The notes beneath the pieces were generated by a model. It saw nothing but the letters and a program-made list of their open reading frames with translations, made no database searches and was not told the origin of the DNA. Positions 32,966 to 44,699 of a stretch of 64,000 bases of DNA are shown here, in pieces. The position numbers were made by a program, and so were the translations under genes. The number at the start of each line of letters is the position of its first letter. Within the stretch, counting starts at the first letter, position 1. Source of the stretch: Dromiciops gliroides (taxonomy: Eukaryota; Chordata; Mammalia; Microbiotheria; Microbiotheriidae); NCBI RefSeq assembly GCF_019393635.1, contig NC_057862.1, positions 417,863,669 to 417,927,668 on the forward strand, written 5' to 3'.

Positions 32966-35385
32966 ACACCCACATGGCCTATTGTCATGATGGATGGGAT
33001 TAATAGAAAAGGGTGGGGAGTGTCTCCATTCAGTAAGCTGAGGGGACCTTTTAACCCTTCTGAGGGAGTAGGCATAGATTATCTTGGGATCAAAATAAAG
33101 GAATCTGCAGCCAAGCTTGTAGTTTGCTAATTGGGACTAACATATAGCAACCAAAGAGCCAATCTGGACCCAGAACCCAGGGAAGAAGTGACAGATGGCT
33201 CAGTTTATCACCAAAGTACTTGTCTCTTATAAATTGTCTTTCTTGAATTAGGGGCCGCATAATTCAGGAACAGACTGAGCTCTGGAGGTTAAGATACCTT
33301 TGTCACTCAGGGGGTTGGCTCTGGCTTCTCATCTATCAAATGGGGCTAACAAAAACCTATTCTACAGTGTTGGGGGCCAAAGAACACTCTGCAAGTATGA
33401 ATGATTCATCATAATAAAGCATTCATTTGGGGTATGACCAATATAACAACTTCATCATAATAAGTTAATGTAATAGAACAGACACCAAATGTGTCTGATT
33501 TTCTGACCTCCAAAGATAAAAGGAACACCATACATGTATACATCTGGGATATCAATGGTATCTCATGTCCCAGTATCTGTTTGGAGGATAGACCAAGTGA
33601 GTCCATGCACTTTTCCCTTCCCCCACAATCTAGATCCTAGAGTCTCAGGTGGGAAACATGAGTGGTTATTGTGCTGTGCTGACACCAAGGTGACAGCTTC
33701 TGTTATTTTTCTTTCATATTTTAAAAATCCATGTACTGTAAAGACTGAAATATAGAAGTCAACTCTCTATTGGTGCAGTTTCCAGAAGGTATTTTTCTCC
33801 AGGCAAGTGAAAGATGGGGACTGACAGTGCCCCATTCACTTGAGAGGATGCCAAAACTTTGGCTCAAAAGGAAAATGAAATGATGATCCAGTCCTCCATG
33901 TCCTCCTACTCATTCCCTCTCTCAGCTGCTTCCTCCCCCACCTTCCTTTTGGAAATTTGAGGCATCCCTTGCAGATGGAGAGTGATCCACAAAGGAGTTT
34001 TCTGCCACCACCTTGTTCATCAAGTCCAGATGGCAAAACTGATGAAATGCAAAGGTCCTCTAGGAAATGACCTTGGGGAACCACAGAAATAAGAAAGAAG
34101 AGGAAGCAGCTGAATTCTGGAAGCATCTCTGATGAGTGGGAAGAAGCAACATTGCTCCAGCATTGAGAGGGTTGTTCTATATAGGACAAAAACCACACAT
34201 TTCCCAGTTGACAAGACATCTGCCATGATATTCCACAATCCCCAATTAAACAGTAACACATGAGTCAGTTTCCAGGCAAGGTTCTGTCAGCAGTGTTTGC
34301 CACATTAACTGTCCTCATTGGACAGATAAAATGGGGATGAATTCTCCCTATTTTAGGAAACATTACAGAAAACTTTCAGAGGTATTGCTTAGGAGAAGTG
34401 GGCCAAGTCCCCTACCGAGGGAAATCTTTAGGAATTCTTCATGGATAGGACTGCCCTCCTGCCACCACACACGGACACATATTCAGATACATGTACAAAC
34501 ATACATATACACACAGAGCCAATGGCAAAAATCAAATCTTGAGTAGGAGCTGCATCTCCAGGTCAGAAAACTAAATTTTTGAAAAACAAAATGGAAAACC
34601 AAAGGGTAAAGAGGCATGAAAAAAAGAAAAATATTGACCACTCCTAAGGTCATATAATATAAAAATTTATATTCTGCATCAGCCCACAGACCCCCAGTCC
34701 TTGGATTCTGTGCCTGAAGGGAGAACCAAGGAATAGATTTGTTAAGGGCCCAAATGTCCCCCCTGACATAACCTCATGAGTTAGAGACATCCTTGATTAC
34801 AGCCTCCCCTTAATTACCTACTATGACCCTTAAATGTATTGAACATCTACTGTGTACAAAGAATGGTACTGAATAAAGGTGGTGGAGTCCTTGAAGTCTT
34901 GTGACTGAATTTTAGTGATAAGGTTGTCCTATGAAGAAGACTCAGAAAATGGCATCAAAGCAAAGCTTTAGCCTGATTATTCAGTGTCTCCTGCTGCTTG
35001 AGATCCAGAGATTACTGCTCTCCCTGCCCTCAGAGGTCCTAGAATAGGAAGCAGACACAAGCATACATAGCAAAGGTCAGACTAGCACAAACCCAAACTT
35101 CCCAGTCCCTTAGAGGATAGACAAGCCCATTTAGTCCCTTTTGAGTTGAACATAAATTCAGCAAAGAGTTAGTTATTAAGAACCTATTTCATACAAAGCC
35201 CAGGGGAATTCTGGAGCCATCTCTGACTGGCTCAGGAGTGGATTGTTAAATTTCATTGTGAGCATTTACATCTTAGAAATAAGCAAAAGGTACAGGTCAG
35301 GGCTGGTTGTATCGTTTTGTTGAAGGGGGAAATGTTAATAATGAATTTTCAACTTAAAAGTATGTCCTGATTTAATATTTTTTGA
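32966..35385. other. Non-coding stretch, few recognised repeats
   Basis: A weak MIR-like remnant lies at 33,255-33,400 ('cttctcatctatcaaatggg'). A short antisense L2-like piece lies at 34,820-34,880 ('gaacatctactgtgtacaaa'). Nothing else was recognised, and no frame shows a domain. Confidence 0.35.
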
Positions 35386-35389
35386 GAGT

Positions 35390-35510
35390 CAGTTGTTAAA
35401 CCAGCAAAATCCTACAAGGCCTCATGTTTGGCTGGAAATACAAAGGCAGAATAAGATACAGACATTACCTTCAAAAAGCTTACAATCTAATAGTTTTCAA
35501 GAGACTTATT
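35390..35510 (-). mobile_element. L2 3'-end fragment, antisense
   Basis: 'ggctggaaatacaaaggcag', 'cattaccttcaaaaagctta' and 'caatctaatag' fit the antisense L2 3' end. Confidence 0.6.
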
Positions 35511-36792
35511 TTCTGAAAAGGAGGATTTATTGGGCTTGGAGGTGACTTTTACAGTAAAAGAGAGCCTCTGGACCCAGGAGGGGAAGAACAGAGTGGAATG
35601 GGGAAATCTGTGGGAAAATCAAGATCTAGGCATGTGGCATTTAGACAAGGGGCTCCCTGAGCAATTTAGTTTGAGAGGAGGGAGACATGGACAGAGGATA
35701 GCGGTAGGATTAAGGCTCATTCAGTGCTAAAGGTGTGGAGGAGTTTGGCTGGGATCTATCAGCCTGGTGCTATCATTATGGGATTTTTTTAAGTGTCAAG
35801 AAGAAATAAAAAAACCAAACTTTAAACATCTACTGATGGCTAGATGTCCCTGGAAATGCAGCCAACTGGAAGGTGACTGTCTCACTGTTTCCATAGCTAC
35901 CGACAGTGTTCATTGGGCAGAGCTCTGAGGCCAGTGGCACCCTGGGCTCTGAGCAGAGAATAAAGTTTTGCAGACCCTTTGAGAAACCAGTGAAAAGCTG
36001 ACATTGGATTGTCTTGGCTTCCATACAAAGTTCCTCACATTTCTGGTTATACTACAAATGAGATATTTTCTTGGGTTCTGCCTTTGCACCTTAGCTTTTA
36101 AATATTCTTTTTAAAAGGACAAAGAACCAATGTTCAGTTGTTGTTCCCCCCTCCAAGATCTCTAAGGGCTTACCTTCTGGATCCTTCTTCTTCAAAAAAT
36201 CTCAATAGTTCCAGTTATTTTCATTTTCAGAAAAATCTTCCTTGCTCCTACCCCAGCTAGAGCTTTCTATTCTCACGGCCTGGCCCTCTCCCAGCATCCC
36301 TTTTGTTCCCAAAGCACACTGACATTTTCCAAAGTTAGAGAATAGCTGGTGGTTAAATATGAGGAGAAAATTTACTGTCAGGAGACTCTTGGGGTTTGTG
36401 GATTGGTTTCTGGATTGTTACAATCAAACTAGGAAGATCCTGAAAGAAATTGGATGATAACATGATTCTATTTTTCTGGTGATTCATTTCAGGCAGAAAG
36501 CAAGCCATGAAGTAAAGAACTTCCATTCTTCACTTTCCTGGTCTCATCCCATTGGAGCATCTTCAAAGAATAAAACTTCTATAAGGAATGGGCAGAACCT
36601 GGGCATCAACGATTTAGCCTTGGGCCTCCATTCAGAGGAAATCTCTTCTGTCCTGAAGGTCTCCAACAGGGATAGTGGCATTAATGCTTTTTGCTGACTC
36701 CTTAGCTGTTCTAATGGACCATATGATTCTAGATTTAGAACTGGATTTTCTAAATATCAAGTTTTCTTCTTGATCAACCCAATTCACTTTTT
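35511..36792. other. Repeat-poor non-coding stretch
   Basis: No gene or clear repeat was recognised. Confidence 0.35.
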
Positions 36793-36925
36793 TTTTGTTT
36801 TGTTTTTGGGTTGTTTTTTGGTTTTGTTTTGTTTTGTTTTGTTTTTTGCAGGGCAATGAGGGTCAAGTGATTTGCCCAGGGTCACATAGCTAGTAAGTGT
36901 ATCCACTGTGCCAATTAGCTGCCCT
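36793..36925 (-). mobile_element. Short tRNA-derived SINE with internal deletion
   Basis: Antisense copy with a long T/G tail. It jumps from 'catagctagtaagtg' to 'tatccactgtgcc', so about 60 bases of the body are missing. Flanks 'caattcactttt' and 'caattaactttt' fit a target duplication. Confidence 0.88.
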
Positions 36926-36939
36926 CAATTAACTTTTAA

Positions 36940-37608
36940 AGTTTCTACTTGGTAGGAATCATATTTCTTTGCTCTGTGGGGACAGGAATAGGGGGAATAA
37001 GTGACAAGTTTCTGACTGATCTAGGTAAGTCCAAGATGTGTCCAATACTCCTTCCTTTGTTATTCTATTAAAATACAGCATGGGAGATCCTTCACAATGT
37101 AAACTGAGCTCATACAACATCCATAGAAATGGTCTTCCTATTAAAAAAAAGAAAATACATGGCAAGCTGCCTTCCTTACTTGCATTTCTTGGGCATCTAA
37201 ATTCTTCTGAGAAATATCTCTTCTGTCCAGGCCTACAGTAGATGATTTGACTGAGTGAGGAGGGGACGGTTGGCTTCCTATAAATAGAGATATTCTCCTC
37301 TAGAGACTTTGCATGAGACATTTACCGACACTTTGCAATGCTCCCTTCTACCTACCTGTTCTACTCCATGCTGACCTCCCTCACCCACCGTGGCTTTGCC
37401 TAACTTCTTCTTCTTGCATTTCAAGACTCCTATCTTGCCTTCTGGATTTATTCCCCCAGATGAACTCTTTAGCTTGACTGTAGTAGACAATGCTGGTTAC
37501 TCTTAAGTCTTGTTTTGGATTATATCCATTCACCTCCAAGTCTGACTTCTTCCTCTGGGATTGTTAATTACCTTTAGTAATCAGTACCCATCCACCTCAG
37601 GCCACAAA
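36940..37608. other. Non-coding stretch, nothing recognised
   Basis: An antisense open frame of 120 codons (36,959-37,321) has no recognised domain. No clear repeat was found. Confidence 0.4.
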
Positions 37609-38154
37609 ATCAAAGCATCTCAGAGTTAGGAGAGATCACAGAGGTCATTCAATCCAACCCATTTGAAAATAGAAGTCCTTAACCAACATATTCAACAAGT
37701 TGCCCTGCATTTTTCCATTTGAAGATCTCTAGTGAGGGATCACCTACTGAGGCGATCTAATCATTAGGAAACTCTCCCTTACATTGAGCCTAAATCTGAC
37801 TCTGCAGTTTCTATACATTGCTCCTAATTCTTCCCTCCAGGGCCAAACAGATCAAGTTGAATCCCTGTTCTATGCCCTATTCTAATCCCTGTTTTATATG
37901 TTAATCCTTTAAATACCTGAAGAGAGATATTCTATGCCCCTTAAATCTTTCTTCTCCAGGCTTAATTATAAATAGTTCTTTTATTTATTTGTCAAACGTC
38001 ATGATCTCAAGGATCTTACCATCCTAGTTGCCCTCATCTGGTTGTTCTCCAACTGGTCTGACCAGGTCAGAGTACGCCTGTCTTAGTGTAAGTTAATATT
38101 ACAGTAGCTTTGTTTTGGTTGACACCACACTGTTGACTCATATTTAGCATAGAG

Positions 38155-38332
38155 CCTAGGTGTCAAACTCAAATGGAAAAGAATCCTTCCAGGCTACATA
38201 TTGACTTAGAAAATAACAAATATCAGTTATGTTGTATTGTATTTTATTTATTTTCTTAGACATCTCCTAATTAAATTTTAATCTAGTTCTGGTCACATTG
38301 GAGTTTCACAGACCGTGAATTTGACACTTTTG
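38155..38332. mobile_element. Short non-autonomous hAT element (copy 2) in CR1/L3
   Basis: 178 bp with 13-base terminal inverted repeats ('cctaggtgtcaaa' and, in reverse complement, 'caaaagtgtcaaa'). 8-bp flanks 'gcatagag' and 'gcttagag', one mismatch. The body is the reverse complement of copy 1 ('gtattttatttattttctta'). Confidence 0.78.
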
Positions 38333-38666
38333 GCTTAGAGTACACTAAAACCATTAGATTCTTTTCAAGCAAATTGTAATCTAGTCATGCTCCTCTCTTC
38401 TATCTTCTCGTGAAGTTGTTTTTTTGAACCCAAATGTATGACTTTACATTTATCCCTAATAAATTGAATATTGCTAGATTGAGTTTAATGTTACAGTCTG
38501 TTGAGCTATTTTTGGATCTTTAATCTGTCTTCCAATGTGGAAACCCCTTCTAGCATTTTTTGCCATCTCAAAATTTGATAAAGTATCTTCTCTGCCTTTA
38601 TCCAAGTTATTGGTAAAGATGTAAAATATCACAGTGCCAAGCACTGATCCCTAGGGAACTCTATTC

Positions 38667-38840
38667 CAGAAGTGTCAGGCTTGCATGGGCATGAAACTAA
38701 ACCTGCTTAAAATATAATTAGAAAAGAAAAAAAAGAAAAACAAACAAAAAATATAATTAGAAAATGTTTAACAAAATAAATAAAAATACAACATAGATAA
38801 TGTTAATATATGGTTTTCTAAGTCAAAATTTTGCCCACAG
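38667..38840. mobile_element. Short non-autonomous hAT element (copy 3), one end lost
   Basis: Begins 'cagaagtgtcaggc' and shares the body of copy 1 ('atgtttaacaaaataaataa', 'gataatgttaatatatggtt'). It holds an extra A-rich insert with the word 'atataattagaaaa' doubled. The right end was not found. Confidence 0.65.
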
Positions 38841-39599
38841 GGATCTTTTCTATTTGCATTTTCTATTAGTCTATTTGATATAACTTTCCTTAATGACTAG
38901 AGTTTGGTAAATCAACAAGTTCTAAATCTGCCTAGTCATACTATTACCTAATCCATATCTCTCCATATTCTCTGCCAAAAAAAGTTTATAGAATTTGACA
39001 AATGCTTTTCTAACATCCAGTTAGATAACTATAGAATTCTCTTGATCTGCCAATCTAGTAGCCCCGAAAAAAAACAAAAACCCAATAAAGTAAAAGAGAT
39101 TAGTGAATATGAATATGAAGTCATGCTCCCTTATCACTGATTCCTTTTGTGAATGCCCTCTAACTATCCTTTTAATAATAAATTCTAGAGGTATGCCAGC
39201 AATCAAAGTCAAGCTCACTGGCCTATAATGTACAAACCCCACTCTTTCCTTTTGTGAAAATTGGGTCAACATTTACTCATCTCCAGTCCTCAGGCATCTC
39301 TGCTATGTTTTCAGTATTGTGGGTTGCAATTTATTTGAGCTAATGACTTTGAACTCATCAAGGACAGCTAGATATGCATTCTCTCTCTCTACTTATTTAG
39401 GATTTCAACACCCTATTTGCCACATGTCTTCTTTCCTTGCCAGTTCAAAGGTTATTTTGCCTGGCAGAGAAAACAGAAGCAAAATAAAACTTGAGCTACT
39501 CATGTCTTCTTTCAGTTGTTGGTCATCTTCCTATTTAGTCTTAGTAGTGCTCTTATCCTTTCTCTCCTCCAACATTTCCCCCTAGCTTTTAAAAACAAT

Positions 39600-40218
39600 T
39601 TTGAGTTTTAGCATACTTGACACAATTCTTACAAGATGTTCTGGACCAGTCCTGACCTAAATCAATCCTATGATTCAGGATCAGGATTGGGATTAAATGA
39701 GAGACTCATAGACTGACACTTAACAAAACATTTACTTAAAGAATATTGTTAAAAACACATGTTGGGGGCGACTAGGTGGTACAGTGGATAAAGCACCGGC
39801 CCTGGATTCAGGAGGACCTGAGTTCAAATCCAGCCTCAGAGGCTTGACACTAGTTGTGTGACCCTGGGCAAGTCACTTAACTCCCATTGCCTCGGGCAAA
39901 AAAACAAACAAACAAAAACCCACATTAACAATAGCATTGAAAGGATACTCAGCAAACATACAGCACTAATTCAGGCAGACATAGCCCCTCCCCATCCAGA
40001 TTTCACACAGAAATACATCTAGTCTGAAAAGTATGTTTGGTATGTTGACTTGAAAGACCATGGGATATTTGTCAAGTCTGAGAAACACTAATTCCTCATA
40101 GGCTGATCTTTTAGGCCCAAAGCAATCAGGAAACCCATCAATGGTTCAAGCCTTAGGTCCCTGAACCAATCAACTCCTGGGAACATCTTCCCTGCCTTTT
40201 AGGAGGGACCAGCCTATA
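39600..40218. mobile_element. Possible LTR-like fossil with a SINE inside
   Basis: This block breaks the CR1-like sequence around it and differs in composition ('gactgacacttaacaaaaca', 'gaaccaatcaactcctggga'). Its ends were not defined and the family is unknown, so the call is weak. Confidence 0.2.
39763..39913 (+). mobile_element. Short tRNA-derived SINE
   Basis: Sense copy ('ggcgactaggtggtacagtg', 'gagttcaaatccagcctcag', 'gaccctgggcaagtcactta') with an A/C-rich tail. Flanks 'aaaaacacat' and 'aaaaacccacat' are similar. Confidence 0.92.
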
Positions 40219-40219
40219 A

Positions 40220-41372
40220 ACTAGAAGCCCATTAGATGTTGCTTCTACCACATATGACCTTGCCATTCTTTTGTCTTCTTTGTTTGATTGCCTTTGCCCC
40301 CATTTTCAGTACATGTCTTTTCACACCTAACTTGGTCAAAGAGTTTCTTGTGCATGCGCATTGGTTCTTTAGACGATTCCCACCTTTTCTTCTTCTTCTT
40401 TTGAATTATTTCTCTTTTTTGTCTTCAGAATTTTATACTCGAAGGCTTCCTAGCACTATGTACCTCTATAGAATTTTAGGCCCTGGGATCCTACCAAGAA
40501 TCTCTCTGAACTCTTTGAAATCTTCTTTCCCAAAATGTAAGGCACATATAAGAACATGTCTGGCTTTCTTCTTCTCTACCAAAAATACTGAAGTTAAGTC
40601 GGGACTTGCCCCTCAGGGTTCCCATTATTTCATTTCTACCCAAGTGTAGCTTTCTGTTCCTTATGCCCCATTCCTACTGATAATGGAGATGCCTTGAGAT
40701 ACACATAAATCATTTGATGGACACTTTGAGAAGGTTATTAGTGGAAACATTTTTTGACTAGTTTATAGAAATTCTCTTCTCTTCAGAATTCCTAAGCATA
40801 GTTCTTAATTTTGAGCACTATGATCTAAAGACATATGTTTACCTTAAAAATAAAAACAAACTTCCTCTTACTTTCTCTTACCTTGGAAACTTTGCAAGAT
40901 AGTTGAAAAATGCTCTAATTAATTTTTTTTAAATTTCTGTAGCACAACTCAGATAGATTGATTGATAAGCTTTGATGTGGATGGAAGCTTTTAAAATATA
41001 AATTGGGAAATGAAAATACTGATCTCTCATGACCACACTTTCGTTGGCTCTAAACCTATACTCTGAAGAGACAAAAAAACCCAAAACATGAAAAGACTAT
41101 AGGTAATGAGAGAGTCCTAAGGCAGGAAGGCCCCACCTATGCATCAATAATGACAAGCCTCAATGATCTAGAGAAAAAGGTAAAAAGGGACTACGGAAAT
41201 TAATGAAAAATCAAAATTAGAGAATGTTTTCAAAGGAATGTCATTTTATTAATTTCAAAGAAGTACTGTAGTCCACACTGCCAGGCCAGCTTTAATGAAT
41301 AGTTAAGTCACTTTTAACGAGCACATTAATTGTTTATATACAAGTAGATGCATACAAAATACTAAGGGGTTT
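40220..41372. other. Non-coding; first part possibly more CR1/L3
   Basis: 40,230-40,650 may continue the antisense CR1/L3 body, but no protein motif could be fixed. A 137-codon + frame here is likely its shadow. The rest was not recognised. Confidence 0.3.
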
Positions 41373-41374
41373 AG

Positions 41375-41560
41375 GTACAGTGGAAACAGCCCTGGCTTCT
41401 CAAAGGACATGGTTTTGACTCCTATGTCTGTTAATTACTTGCTGTGTGACCTTGGGCAAGTCACTTGATATTTGTAGGCCTTAGTTCTTTTATCTATAAA
41501 ATAAGTGTAATGAATTAGATGGTCACTAGAGTCCCTTTCTAGTCCACTCCAAAGAGCAGT
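41375..41560 (+). mobile_element. MIR-like SINE
   Basis: 'gtgtgaccttgggcaagtca', 'cttagttcttttatctataa' and 'agatggtcactagagtccct' follow a MIR variant. Confidence 0.7.
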
Positions 41561-41574
41561 CAAATGTTTACTTG

Positions 41575-41705
41575 GAGACAATCTCAGGGTAGTGGAAAGA
41601 TCCTGGCATTCATAGACCAGTACTACCTACTTTCTGTGCCACCCTAATCAAGTCACTTCATCATACTGAGCCTCAGCTTCCCCACCTGTAAAATGAAGAA
41701 TCAAT
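41575..41705 (+). mobile_element. MIR-like SINE fragment
   Basis: 'agtggaaagatcctggcatt', 'aatcaagtcacttcatcata' and 'tgagcctcagcttccccacc' fit a MIR-like copy. Confidence 0.6.
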
Positions 41706-42254
41706 GCAATCCAACAAACATTTATTAAGCACCTGTGCCAGGTACTATATTTTAGCTAGGAAAACAAAGACCAAGAGGAAATAGTCCCTTCCCTCAAGAG
41801 ATTTACATTGCCCCAGATTTGGTGGGGGGGGGGGGAGAGGATATAATATGTACACAAAAAGATAAATACAAAGTATATGCAAAGTAATGCAAATCAATTT
41901 TAAGAAGTTAAAAATTCTAACAATTAGAGGGTTGAAGAAAGGTCTCATGTGGATACCTGAGTTTTGCCTGGAAGGAAGCTGCCGGGCAGAGGGAATAAGA
42001 GAGTAAATCCCAGATGTGGAGGGACCACTCATTAAAAGACAGAGTAGGGAATAGAATATCTGGTAAGAGAAAGAGATAGGAGGACAGATGGATTGTATTG
42101 GAGAACAACATATGAATGGGAATAGCCTAAAATAAGCCTAGAACTGTAAGTGGGAGCTAGACTTCAGAGGACCTTAAATATTAAGTTGAAGATTTTATCT
42201 TTTATTCTTGATGCATTAGGGGGCCACTGAAAAAAATTTTTTTAAAAGCAGGAT

Positions 42255-42422
42255 CATAGGACCAGAGATCTAGAGTTCAAAGGGACCTTATAGGTTATCT
42301 AATCCAATTTTATCACTTGAAGGAGAGGAACATAAGATTCCGAGGGATTAAGTCACTTGCCCAAGGTCATAGAGATAGTGAGTAGCAAGGCTGGGTTGTG
42401 AATACCAGGATCTTTCCACTAA
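42255..42422 (-). mobile_element. MIR-like SINE, antisense
   Basis: 'gttatctaatccaattttat', 'gggattaagtcacttgccca' and 'aggtcatagagatagtgagt' fit an antisense SINE core. Confidence 0.65.
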
Positions 42423-42597
42423 CATGGGTTGTCTTACACTGGCTCCTCACTATTTCTTACACAAAACACACCATTTCCTGACTTGAGGATTTTGATTGAC
42501 TGTTTTTCATGCCTAGAACTCCCTCCCTAGTCATCTCCACCATCAGTTTCCCTGGCTTTCTTTAAGTCTCAGCTTATATGTCACTTTCTGGCTTTTT

Positions 42598-42812
42598 TAT
42601 GCGATTTCTAATTTAATATTTTATTTTTTCCCCAATTACATGCAAAACCAATTTTTACATTCTTTTTTTTCAAAATTTGAGCTGCAAATTCTCTCACTCC
42701 CTCTCCCCCCTCTCCCCGCAATGAGCACAATGAGAAGGCAAGCATTTTGACATAGGTTATATATGAGTAGTAATGCAAACCACATTTCCATGTAAGAAAA
42801 CACAGTATGTCC
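42598..42812 (-). mobile_element. L1 3' UTR fragment, antisense
   Basis: 'aatattttattttttcccca', 'attacatgcaaaaccaattt' and 'ctctcccccctctccccgca' are the reverse complement of the marsupial L1 3' end (A-rich tail, 'acatgtaattgg', G-rich tract). Confidence 0.82.
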
Positions 42813-42850
42813 CACTTTCTACTGGAAGCCTGTTCTAGTCCTCCTTAATC

Positions 42851-43009
42851 ATCATTCATTTTTTTTTTTTGGTCAGGGCAATGAGGTTTAAGTGACTTTC
42901 CCAGGGTCACACAGTTAGTAAATGTCAAGTGTCTGAGGCTGGATTTGAACTCAGGTCCTCCTGAATCCAGGTCTGGTGCTTTATCCACTGCTCCACCTAG
43001 TTGCCCCTT
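42851..43009 (-). mobile_element. Short tRNA-derived SINE in L2
   Basis: Antisense copy; flanks 'gtcctccttaatc' identical (42,838-42,850 and 43,010-43,022). Confidence 0.92.
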
Positions 43010-43254
43010 GGTCCTCCTTAATCTTAATGCCTTCCCTCAGAGATCACCCCCAAGTTAGCCTATATACATCTTATTTGTATGTAGTTGTTTACATGCTGTC
43101 TCCCCCAAAAGACAGTGAGATCCTTAAGAACAGGGACTTTCTTTTTCCTTTCTTGGTATCTCTGCTGCTTTGCACAGTGCCTGGCACATGGTAGGTACCT
43201 AATAAATGCTAGTTGACTGACTGCTCTATGCTTTTGAGCATTCTTTGGAACTAA

Positions 43255-43440
43255 TGTTAGGAAAGAATCTTACAGCTCATCTAAGTCAATTTCCTCATTT
43301 GACAGATGAGTAAGCCAAGGCCTAGAGCCTGTGCAAGGTCATGTAGATAGCAAGTGGCACTCAAATCTATGTCCTCTAAAGAAGCTTCTTTAAGTGACAG
43401 AGCAATGATTTGAACTCAGGTCCTGTGGCTCAAACAAAGT
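43255..43440 (-). mobile_element. MIR-like SINE, antisense
   Basis: 'cttacagctcatctaagtca', 'tcctcatttgacagatgagt' and 'gtgcaaggtcatgtagatag' fit an antisense MIR-type SINE. Confidence 0.65.
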
Positions 43441-43491
43441 TCATCACTTTTTCTGCTCCAAGCAGTAACTTCTTTAATAGCAGCTAACAAG

Positions 43492-43735
43492 GGGCAGCTA
43501 AGTGGTGCAATGGATTGTATAAGGCCTAGCGACAGAAAGACTCATCTTCCTGAGTTCAAACCTGGCCTCAGATACTTAGTAACTGTGTGACCCTGAGCAA
43601 GTCACTTAACTCTGTTTGCTTCATCTGTAAACAATGAGTGGGAGAAGGAAATGATGAATCACTCCAGTATCTTTTCTAAGAAAACCCCAAATGAAGTCAC
43701 AAAGAGCCAGAAATGACTGAACAACCACAAAAACA
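43492..43735 (+). mobile_element. Mar1-type CORE-SINE with Bov-B-like tail
   Basis: 'ggggcagctaagtggtgcaa', 'gagttcaaacctggcctcag', 'ctgagcaagtcacttaactc', 'aggaaatgatgaatcactcc', 'agtatcttttctaagaaaac' and 'gagccagaaatgactgaaca'. Head, core and Bov-B-like tail are all present. Confidence 0.9.
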
Positions 43736-44507
43736 TTGTCACATCCATTTCAAGAATATCAATTTGGTGACTGTTTGGAGGATGGATTGGGGTAGGAAAA
43801 GAATGAAAGCAAAGGACCCTAATTAAGAAGCTATTGCAATGGTTCAGTCAGGAGGTAATGAGGAAATTAAACTAGGATAAATGCTGTCTGAATGAAGACA
43901 AAAGGATAACACTAAAGACACTGTACAGGAAAGATCTTTGAGACTTGGGAACTGACTGGTGGAAGATGAATGAGAGGTAAGAGTCAAGGACACCTCCAAG
44001 TTTTGGATGGGGTGGTATACCCCATAGAAATAGGGAATAGGAAAAAAATGAGAGGAGAAGTAGGTCTGGGAGAAAATGTGATTTCTGTTTTGGACATTTT
44101 AAATTTAAGATGCTGATGGGACATTGGCTGTCCAGTAAGTAGGCAGTAGGTGATGTAGTTCAGGAGAACTGAACTGCATATATAGATTGAGGAGACTGTG
44201 TGGAAAGGATAATTGAACTTGTGGAGGCTTCCAAGGTTACCAAGAGAGAAAGTATAGAGAAAGAAAAGAAAGGGACCCAGGACAAAGGCTTAAGGGACTC
44301 CCAAACTTAATGGGAGGGAGAAGTATGATGATCCAGCTGACAAGGAAGTCAGACAATTAGGTGGAGAACTGAGAGAGATCAGGATTCTGGAAGTCTAGAG
44401 AGTAGCCAAGCGTTTTGTGCTACCTATCTTATAAGGTTGTAGTGAAGATCAAATGACATGTATGTGTGTAAAGACCTTTGCATGTAAAGTACTTTGTAAT
44501 CCTTAAA

Positions 44508-44572
44508 AGAATATATATGTATATATACATATACACATATGTGTATATATGCATATACATATATACGTAAAG
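44508..44572. repeat. TA/TATG-rich microsatellite
   Basis: Imperfect run of atatat, gtatat and acatat words. Confidence 0.85.
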
Positions 44573-44699
44573 TATTATTCTTATTAGATGATAGACTGCT
44601 CTTTACCCATAATTCCCTTCCCTCCATCAATATCCTTAGTGATGTTTTTTCTCACCAGGAGGCCAAAGGTAAACCAGCCTATCCTTCTGGGAATGGCAA

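Larger units (their letters stand above)
37610..39590 (-). mobile_element. CR1/L3-type LINE, long antisense copy with two hAT insertions
   Basis: The 3' end is at the low-coordinate side ('gagagatcacagaggtcatt', 'tctttcttctccaggcttaa', 'ttgccctcatctggttgttc'). The ORF2 body continues through 38,400-38,660 ('tgtatgactttacatttatc', 'ctttatccaagttattggta', 'ctgatccctagggaactcta') and 39,130-39,300. On the minus strand, 39,040-39,270 gives HYRPVSLTLIAGIP, the NYRPVSLTS motif of CR1 reverse transcriptases. Frames are broken, and age is high. Two short hAT elements sit in it at 38,155 and 38,667. Confidence 0.82.
42425..43225 (+). mobile_element. L2 LINE 3' part (sense) with L1 and SINE inside
   Basis: 'cttacactggctcctcacta', 'cttacacaaaacacacc', 'ctttaagtctcagcttatat', 'gtcactttctggc', then after the insertions 'ccttaatcttaatgccttcc', 'gcacagtgcctggcacatgg', 'taggtacctaataaatgcta'. 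Full L2 3' end in pieces. Confidence 0.85.
41706..44420 (-). mobile_element. L2 LINE, antisense, split by about 1.5 kb of later repeats
   Basis: Left part 41,706-42,250: 'aaacatttattaagcacctg' (L2 3' end), 'ccctcaagagatttacattg', 'gcattagggggccactgaaa'. Right part 43,740-44,420: 'tggaggatggattggggtag', 'ttctgttttggacattttaa', 'gatgctgatgggacattggc', 'aaagggacccaggac'. The parts are in the right order for one L2. Between them lie a MIR, a sense L2 with its own nested L1 and SINE, another MIR and a Mar1 SINE. Confidence 0.8.

Noticed and set aside
33836-34261. 141-codon open frame on the minus strand
   Set aside because: Overlaps another frame on the same strand. Composition and lack of motifs suggest chance.
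40236-40649. 137-codon open frame rich in F, L and S
   Set aside because: Probably the shadow of antisense LINE-like sequence; no signal of a membrane protein family.
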